DNA from: Amanita rubescens
Taxonomy: Eukaryota > Basidiomycota > Agaricomycetes > Agaricales > Amanitaceae
Reading direction: 5' to 3'
Assembly (NCBI GenBank): GCA_015039365.1
Contig: WION01000006.1
Location: 558,001-622,000, forward strand
Length of the DNA stretch: 64,000 nucleotides
Shown: positions 56,870 to 64,000 of the stretch, piece after piece
Numbering within the stretch: position 1 is the stretch's first letter
Layout of the letters: the number at the start of each line of letters is the position of its first letter
Position numbers and translations under genes: made by a program
The notes under the pieces: model-generated
The model's database searches: none
Told to the model about the DNA's origin: nothing
What the model saw: only the letters and a program-made list of their open reading frames with translations

Positions 56870-58101
56870 ATGCAGAGATCTATCCCAATAACGGTATTCA
56901 CTGGCTTTCTTGGAGCAGGGAAAACCTCTATCATTCTATCTCTCCTACCTCGACTACCCAAGGATTACAAAGTTGTCCTTTTAAAGAACGAATTTGGTGA
57001 TGTGGAAGGTTTGGCTTCAACTGTGGACAACTGATGTGTGAAGTGACCAATACCAAGTCGATAGCAAGCTTGCAGAACAATCGACTCTTACCGCCGTTTC
57101 AGAAATTTTAAACGGTTGCCTGTAAGCGGTATGCATTACTCTCGGCCCCGTTAACAATAATCAAGTTGTTGCGTCCTCGTGGGACAGATGGAAACTGCCT
57201 TGTTGGAAATTATGAGTGCGTCTTTGATCTTCCCAACCCCTATACAACAACCTCAGGATGCGGCAGATAGATATAACCCTGATAGAATTATCATAGAATG
57301 CTCGTGCGCTCGGAAACTTATTACACTTATCCAAATTCACTGATGGTGGGTGAAGCGGCTCTGCCTTTCCTGCAACACTGGCATTTCAAATCCGTAAGCT
57401 AGAACGTGAAACTGGCGGTAGACTGAAGTTAGATGCTATTGTTACCGTCATTGATGCGGAGAACTTTGTTGGCTACGAAGATACCTCTCCAACAGCTAAA
57501 ATGCAGGCCAGTTACACCGATGTAATATTAATCGTGAGGCAGGCAGTTACTATGTACAACTCTACGTGCTAAATACACTCAGAACAAATGGGAGAATGTG
57601 TCCGAGCGAGCGCTGGACATCGTAATGGACCACCTCCATACTCTTAACGACTCTACGCCCAAAATCCGATGCCATGGCAGGGACGGCGTTGATCCCGATA
57701 TTATCTTTGGACTAGAGTCGAAACTCTTTCTGGACGTGGACCACCATGACGAAGCTCACCACGAGGAGGTCGAGACGATTACTATTCACGATGGGTTATC
57801 AAACCTCGACAAGTCCAGTCAGCGCGTGGGCCTAACGAGGAGAATGTTGGAGGAGGCTCTCGAACTCTTATCGAAGGATGTGGTTTGGAGAGTGAAAGGC
57901 TTTCTTAGACTCGTGGAAGACGAGACACAGAAGTCCAATGTATACGTCCTGAACTGGGCATTTGGTCGGTACGACATGACACCACTGGATGCGGGTCTTT
58001 CGAACCAAGAGACAATTAAATTGACCGTAATGGGAGAGCGAGGAGAGGTGAAAAACGCATCTCGACGGTTTGCGGGAGAGCTGGGAGCCTTACAGTTATA
58101 G
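56870..58101 (+). CDS. CobW/ZNG1-family zinc metallochaperone GTPase
   Basis: Six exons: 56870-57008, 57058-57121, 57166-57215, 57267-57303, 57356-57533 and 57583-58101. The G domain has Walker A GFLGAGKTS, the switch region NEFGDVEVDSKL, the metal-binding GCLCC, an ECSGSAFPA strand, VTVIDAENF and NKWE in the place of NKxD. A His/Asp/Glu stretch (DVDHHDEAHHEE) follows, then the CobW C-terminal domain (VWRVKGFLRLV, YVLNWAFGRYD, ETIKLTVMGERGEV). Members of this COG0523 family hand zinc to methionine aminopeptidase (ZNG1) or serve other metal proteins. It starts 85 bp from divergent CWH43. Four of the six exons are under 180 nt, so no long ORF marks the gene's first half. Confidence 0.9.
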
Positions 58102-58176
58102 ATTATCAATAGAATGTGCCTGAGTCGGGCCCTGAAAACATGATCAGTACATAGTGCAATAATATCCAAAAATCAC

Positions 58177-59384
58177 ATGCCCCGATATCTTGTTCTCATC
58201 CAAAACTCAGGGGGCTGGTCCTTTACAATGCTTTCCTATGCTTTATCTACAGGTAGCGTCGCTGGCTTTCCCAGAAATCCTTTCTCAAATGTATTTAAGC
58301 TAGCACCTATTTTCATCTTCCTATTGACGAGGAAGAAGATGCAGATATCGAAAAGTACCAACGCAAGTATTTGACTTGGGTTGCAGAGCCGCCACGCTCC
58401 TCTCCGCCAGCAGGGGCGGTGTCGTCATCTCCAACTAGAAATCATGAACATCGAACAGCTATCCTGAAGCAGATTATTGCCTGTAATGATTTATACGACA
58501 TTCTTGGCATACCCAAATCAGTCTCACTGGACAGAATGATGCTTCGCAGAGCATACCTCTCCAGAAGCAAAGCCTGCCACCCAGAGTGCGTCAAGTTAGA
58601 CTAATGTAGCTTAATTGCATAATTGTCCTCACGCTCCCCATTGCCTTGTTTTTCGCATATGTAGTAAATTTCCCGATGACCCTGATGCAACTCTTGCATT
58701 TCAAAAGGTGGCTCTGGCATATGATGTCTTGAGCAAACCATCTTCGAAAAGACTTTATGATGCCAAGGCATCTCCGAATTACGAAGCCTTTACTCCCCGC
58801 CCTGCTAATTATGCAGAAGATACCTTGAGAGGTGTCGTTTTAGCCGCCTTCAATGATTTCTTGGAAGGGGATTTGGAAATCGTCAGGACATTACTGAGTA
58901 AGGGTTTTAAATTCATCTTAGGCTCTCTCTCAAGTGAAATGACAGAGGCTGTCCATGATACCAATCCCTCGCTAGGCCTAGGAGAAGATGGGATATCCTC
59001 CATAATGGAGGCACTGCGAGCGATCCGCGAACGTGCCTTGAGTAAGTTCATCACGCGCGATCACGCTTCAATGAGCTTCATCATGAAAGCGTAGCTTGTC
59101 GCACCTGTATTTGCGCCCTGCATGCAGAGATTACGAGGCTTCTCGAAATCAAGAATGCTTTTCAGAAATTATCTTATTTTGATATCATGAGTCGTTCACG
59201 ACTGACCATCCAATTGGCGCGAATTACTGTTACCCTTCCCATCTCCCTCGAAAATGCACTGCGTGGCCAGGAGAACAAAAATACCTCTCAAGAGACCGGA
59301 AAAACCCTGTTTCCTCGCCAGCTGAAGTTTCTTATCCATGGTGTCGACCTCGTACTTGAACGAATGGAGAGATTATTGCGGTAG
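58177..59384 (+). CDS. J-domain protein
   Basis: Five exons: 58177-58252, 58300-58585, 58665-58897, 58946-59041 and 59095-59384. After a short leader, TYFHLPIDEEEDADIEKYQ and a Pro/Ser stretch, the J domain reads NDLYDILGIPKSVSLDRMMLRRAY, SKACHPDKFPDDPDATLAF and QKVALAYDVLSKPSSKRLYD; the HPD motif spans an intron. The C-terminal half is helical (DTLRGVVLAAFNDFLEGDLE, MEALRAIRERAL, ALHAEITRLLEIKNAFQKL) with no Zn-finger or CTD of type I/II Hsp40. It presumably stimulates an Hsp70; compartment unknown. The 48-bp segment 58898-58945 is stop-free and in frame but has gtaagg..acag ends and is treated as an intron. Confidence 0.88.
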
Positions 59385-59540
59385 TGCACCCTATGCGATA
59401 TGATGGACCACGTTCATCTCGTTAAATTATTTGACATGCTATAAGTTATATCATTATGTCGACAAGGATTGTTAACTTCTCATAGACAGTTAGCTATGCA
59501 CATATATAGGCAAGCTGTGGCTCCTATGATATAGATTCGG

Positions 59541-60580
59541 TCACAATTCAATAGTTTCTTTGTGTTTGAATTTTCGGCTTGCACGGTCGGCAGAACGAAA
59601 CCGAAACTGGTTGCCATACAATTTGAACTCCATGTGTGGTATATCATTGACTGTCCGTGGATCGGGGCAATCGATGATATTTTGCGATGCGGATGCTTGC
59701 GCGTTGGAAGGCGGCATCAATTTGGATGTTTGATAGAGAGGAACTGCCAGCATGAAAACGGAATTTTGTTTGGGAATAGCTGGTGACCCATGAGCTCTAA
59801 GAATAAGCAAATACTAATCATTTCGCGTACTTTTGACTTTGTTTTGTCTTGTGACAATACTGAAGGTGTTTTCTGTGTCTAATATGACAATACCGGAAAG
59901 GCCTAAAACAGATACATTTTTGCTTTGATATACTTAACGGTATTGGTGAGCTGGTTTACCAAAAACCTATATCACTGACCTTTTATCATTGAGCCATGTA
60001 GATCGGCTTTTATTAGCTTGGCGTGCATGGTGGCAGGGTTGGACATAGATGGTCTAGATTGCATCCCACCAGCCGTGGAACTAGGTTGTGGGAGTCCCAA
60101 TAGTTCAGACATATAATCCATCCACAGGTGATGGAGGGGTAACATATTGCGGAATCTGTTCCATCCAATCAGATGTTAGCGACACGAGGAATCCATCGGG
60201 ACATACGTTACTTGAGATTTATCAAAGTTCCAGAAACCTCTTTCTTTGGCCTCATTTCTACTAGCTACGCCTAGTCGTTTCCGGGCCGAAAGTGCATCGC
60301 GTATCCGTCGCTTCTCTAGTTCTTCTACTTTTTTCTTGCTCTCCTTTGCTGGGTTTTCGAGCATTATCTGGCGACCTTGCACACGGTTGGCGTAGATACT
60401 AGCAGGGTCTGACGCCTGGGTTAGGTGAGAGGTCACATATGCAGGTGTAAACGAGGAGCTGGACGTGATTTTAATTCTTCCATTCTTTAATAATTGGGAA
60501 GTTTAGTCCGTTAATCTGCATAGGCGCCATACCTTTGCGGAGGGTAGTTCCTTGTATGGATCAATCAGAGTTCCAGACAT
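59541..60580 (-). CDS. POP4: RNase P/MRP subunit POP4
   Basis: The first exon (60580 down) codes MSGTLIDPYKELPSAK; the next codes a Lys/Arg/Glu-rich helix (PAKESKKKVEELEKRRIRDALSARKR in parts), GFWNFDKSQV, then after an intron LLPLHHLWMDYMSELLGLPQP, MHAKLIKADLHGSMIK, GLSGIVIVETENTFRIV, and IPKQNSVFMLAVPL, IPHMEFKLYGNQFRFRSADRASRKFKHK at the end. This is the Rpp29/POP4 fold (a small beta-barrel with the HA..KADLHG signature) that binds RNase P RNA for tRNA 5' processing and RNase MRP RNA for rRNA processing. It lies between the J-protein (convergent) and AP-3 beta (tandem, 60 bp upstream of that gene's end). Confidence 0.9.
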
Positions 60581-60640
60581 GACGAAGGATCGAGTTGATG
60601 TGTTGTCTTCCTTTTATGTAAGGTCAATTTCTATGCCAAA

Positions 60641-63339
60641 CTAATGATGCTCTATGCTAGGATGGCCAGAACTATCTGCATAATTGCTGCTATCATCACC
60701 ATCCTGGTCCTTTTCCGGATCTGATTCCGGATCTGATTCACTCTCCGCATCCTCATCTGTCCCCTCTTCCCTGTCTTCTTCACTCTCGGGTGCCTCAACT
60801 TTCTCCGTGTCTGCGTAAAATTCGTCAAGATTAGTCCATTGACCTTTGTTGGCCCCACTCCTCGATTCAGGTCTTGATCCAGTGCTCGGCGTTAGGATAA
60901 CTGGGGGTGAACCCCCTTTTTTTACGGTCTGAATAGCAGACGATGACGATGGAGCCGCTGGACCTGGTACTATGTCTTCCTCCGAGTTACGCAGGGAAGA
61001 TTCCACCCCATGCTCCAGCCAATCTGGCAATATCGAATCTGTGAACGTCTGCTTTCCAGTAACAGCGCTCAAAGAACCGACAGCGGATTTGTCGTTGCCT
61101 GTGTACTTCAGTTTAGGATTCAACGATATGTAACAAAACCTACCTCTATGTCGTAGCCCAGTATCAGCGACATTCGATTTTCCATCAAAGAGAATCATCT
61201 TTACTTGTTCACTCCTGAGAACGACGCCGCCTCTCTCCTCAACATCGGTTCCATTTGCAAGGTCAGGAATGGTACCTGACAACAACGATGCCATCATACG
61301 CGCACGATCTCTCACATCGTAATCCTGGTCATAACGTGCAAGATTGAGTACATAACGTCCCAAAAGCTGTAGTGTATGGTCCGCTGGAGACAGCACGAGT
61401 AGTTTTGAGGCGAGGGTTACGACTTGTAGCTTGACTATCGAAGCCTGTTTGGCGGTCACAATCAGAGAAGAAAAATGAGACAAAATGCATGCTTACTTCC
61501 TGGATGAACGACTTGGTCGCCTTTCTCAACACATCTGGGGCCCATTCTACTACTCCTGGCGGTCCAGGTGTAGTGTCAAGACATTCCGCATACTGCCCGA
61601 CAAGCCACAAGACACAAGCACGAGCGTTTTCGTGCTTTATGACATCGATGCTTCGAGCGAGGCGAGAAACGATGTGCGTCGCAGCGGACCCGCGCGGCGC
61701 GGATACTTGAACCTGGAGAAGAGACTTTAGCACAATGACTGCGCTGCTTACAACGACAGCTTTGAACAGTTTGTGAGTGACCAGTTTACAATGGTATTGA
61801 CATACCATGTGGACTTTTGATCATTTCTGTTAGCGCAGACAAGCATTGCTTAGCACAATCGGGGACGAGCTGGGCACATTTCCCAATCGACATCATAGAT
61901 TCTGATACGAATCCATCATCGGTGTCGCCCGTATATTCCTATGTCTAGATTAGTCACGGCCAAACACAATGCTGCTGTACTAACGACGAGTTCGCGAATT
62001 ATTGCCTGAACGTTTTCGGTTGTCAAGACGTTCATCAATATCTGGAGTTTGTCTCGCTTAACCTGCCCAACATCATCATGTCGAATAAAAAATCGGGGGC
62101 AATACGGAACAAAGGGTTCCTGCTAGTGGTTAGCTAAAAGCGCGTCTGGAGAGTGAGAGCCTGACAGGATTCGTCCTGGATATCATCAAAATGTATACCA
62201 GAACGACTCGTTCCACTTCACGCGATTGATTCATCAGCCTGAGCAATGGTTGTACAACTTTCGACAGGTAGGACGGTGGTCCCGCATAATAAAGAATTCG
62301 TGTCGCAGCAATGACTACCTATAGGAAATTAGAACAGCTTTTCAAAGAGCTAAATGCTCACAGCAGAATTCCTGCTTTGTAGAAGCGGCTCCGCACTCGT
62401 TAGTAGTAGTTCGACGTCAGGATCCATATCAACCAATCCGCCATTCAGGATCGGTCGCGGCAGCATAGTGCGAGCATATCTCAAAAGGAGATTCATCAAG
62501 TCCACTTGTCCCCATTCATCCACATCAAGGAGGATCCGACAGAGTCTTCTATAGTGTTGATGCAGAAGATCTAGGCGTGTAGGGCAAACTGCTTCGAAAG
62601 CAACGGCAACACTCCCGATAGATAGAGGCGAACGATCGCGTAGCAATGATATGATGATAGAGATCAAGGCTGGTAGATGGTTAGCATCTAGGCTGGAATT
62701 TATGCCGTTCAAATCGGGAAATATCCTACGTTCAAGGTCCTGACGCACCTATAACATTTTGGTATGGCAAAGGCTGCTGACTTCCTGACGTATGGACTGA
62801 CGTCTGCAGCACACTTCTTGATTGCAAGAACGACGATGTTACCGATCATCGGGACCTTGATCCCACTCAAAACACGTAGCGCCATTGCGCGAATAAACGG
62901 ATTGCTGTCATTCAAATCTCTTTGAAACGCATTTATTGACAGGAGGGCAAGATCTGGTTCTTGTTCTGCATATTTTAGGAGGTAGATGTACACCAGCTTC
63001 CGGATTTCAAGATTCTGAGAAGCAACGTTCTTGACAACTTGCGCAAAGTGTTCTGAGACGTTACGTCCTTTGGATATGAGCTGCATACAACGTGATCGTT
63101 ACATATCTCCTTAATTAAAGCCCACATACTGCAACAAGACGTTTCAAAGCATCCAACTTCTCTCTGTCACTGCTCGACTCCAGCTGTCGACGAATATTCT
63201 TGTCGTCAGGGGCATCCAAGTACAATGCACCGCCCCGTGCTATTGCAAAATCCCTAGTATGTTCTGAGAAAGACTCTTGTATGCGCATTCCAAGCCTTGA
63301 GGCATTTTCGGTGATAGCGTTCAGGTATTGACTTGACAT
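60641..63339 (-). CDS. APL6: AP-3 adaptor complex beta subunit
   Basis: The start [20 protein letters not shown] is followed by [67 protein letters not shown] (in parts), [20 protein letters not shown] and [16 protein letters not shown]. This is the adaptin N-terminal HEAT-repeat trunk of beta subunits, with beta-3 traits. The trunk continues to about 61100, then a Ser-rich hinge and a long acidic Asp/Glu/Ser tail to the end. AP-3 sorts cargo from Golgi/endosomes to the vacuole. The tail is short and lacks a clear ear domain. The in-frame 45-bp segment 61099-61143 has intron ends and splits HRG / NDKSAVG. Confidence 0.9.
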
Positions 63340-63415
63340 TCACCAATGTCGACCAAGTGACAAATAACTCTCAACAACTCATGAAAAAGTTCACACGATA
63401 TAGTCTATTTTGATT

Positions 63416-64000
63416 CTACACGAAACGTAGCATTACCGCTTCCGTCTCTTGAATATATACACCTTGAGAGATTGGAAGCACATACGCCTCCTCTGTGCCG
63501 TTTACACGTCCATCTTGTGTTTCGTAACTTTGCCCGCCCCAAGTAAGTCCGGAGGTGTCATCAGCACGCCTGATCTGCGTCAGTGGAAATTGGTTTAGCA
63601 GGTAATAGAAACTTACCCGATTGCAAGTCTTTTCACATACATCTCACTGTACGGAATGCCCAAAATATTAATCGTGATATGAACCGATAGCCTTATCCCC
63701 CCAAAGTACGCTTCGGAATTAATGAACAAGGCCCGTGCTAGGGTCTCGTTCTCGTAAAATGCATATCCAGTTACGTTCGGGTCATCGGTCTGGATTTCGA
63801 CCATTTGAACGTTTCCGCTGGACCCAATAGCTTCTGCAATGATGATGGCAGCATAATATTCTGGCTGAACGTGGGGAGGTAGCGGTTGTGATAGAGGGGA
63901 GCCGTCCAATATGGAACGTGTCAGGGTTACTGGTTGAATCTGGAGTCGAGTTCTATGATTTAAGCAAGTCTGGAGGTGTCATGGGAAAAGACTTACAGGA
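63416..64000 (-). CDS. GH79-like glycoside hydrolase, 3' end only
   Basis: The last two exons (63617-63952, 63416-63569) and four bases of a third (from 63997) are visible; the gene continues beyond the right edge. The sequence PHVQPEYYAAIIIAEAIGSSG, VQMVEIQTDDPNVTGYAFYE, ARALFINSEAYF, YVKRLAIGRADDTSGLTWGG and VYIQETEAVMLRF matches the C-terminal beta-sandwich of fungal GH79 beta-glucuronidases. Such enzymes are secreted and remove glucuronic acid or methyl-glucuronic acid from arabinogalactan-type sugars. The catalytic barrel is outside the window, so activity cannot be assessed. Confidence 0.75.

Overview
The window is nuclear DNA of a filamentous basidiomycete, most likely an Agaricomycete. 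The evidence is the gene set (MED25 with a vWA domain, a homeodomain factor, a GH79-like enzyme, DUF1748, CWH43), many GT-AG introns of about 45-70 bp, very short intergenic spaces, and Ty1/copia and chromodomain Ty3/gypsy retrotransposons. No database search was run. Gene calls rest on reading translated exons and joining them across splice sites that keep frame and restore family motifs.

Region 1 (1-9968) is transposon-rich. It opens with the 3' end of a decayed copia element (RNase H end plus one LTR), followed by a perfect 8 x 15 bp minisatellite. Then comes a complete, minus-strand chromovirus at 1821-9963, with LTRs I read as identical, a 5-bp duplication (ATATA), gag, pol with a chromodomain, and an extra 585-aa ORF after pol. 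Its LTR and leader fit self-primed reverse transcription: 13 nt just inside the 5' LTR are complementary to the predicted mRNA 5' end, which lies 32-33 nt after a TATA box. From that point to the gag ATG (about 970 nt) there is no AUG.

Region 2 (10359-64000) is about 32 closely packed housekeeping genes. Translation and RNA: eIF4B, the DBP2 helicase, U1-70K, PRP18, a YJU2/CCDC130-type splicing factor, the exosome subunit RRP41, TRM8 and POP4. Chromatin and transcription: a DDT-WHIM-PHD protein, MED25, SWI1 (ARID, polyQ), a homeodomain factor and a Zn2Cys6 factor. Mitochondrial: COX10, COX12, TIM13, citrate synthase. Others: APC10, UBA4, UBX and PITH proteins, ZNF830-like, nicotinate phosphoribosyltransferase, sulfite oxidase, JJJ1 and a second J-protein, a TMEM41/TVP38-like VTT protein, CWH43, a CobW/ZNG1 GTPase, the AP-3 beta subunit, and the 3' end of a GH79-like gene running off the right edge.

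The genes mostly alternate in strand. Divergent neighbours start only 30-250 bp apart, implying shared promoters, and convergent neighbours often end 16-100 bp apart. Small gene-structure oddities recur: first exons holding only the start codon (DBP2, RRP41), an 8-nt exon in COX12, introns that are multiples of three without stops, a GC-AG intron inside the Zn2Cys6 cluster, and a 608-nt intron in DBP2 at a site reminiscent of the autoregulatory intron of yeast DBP2. I found no pathway-level gene cluster. The strongest candidate for something not routinely annotated is the chromovirus: its self-priming signals, AUG-free yet open leader, stop-restart gene junctions and the unknown third ORF.
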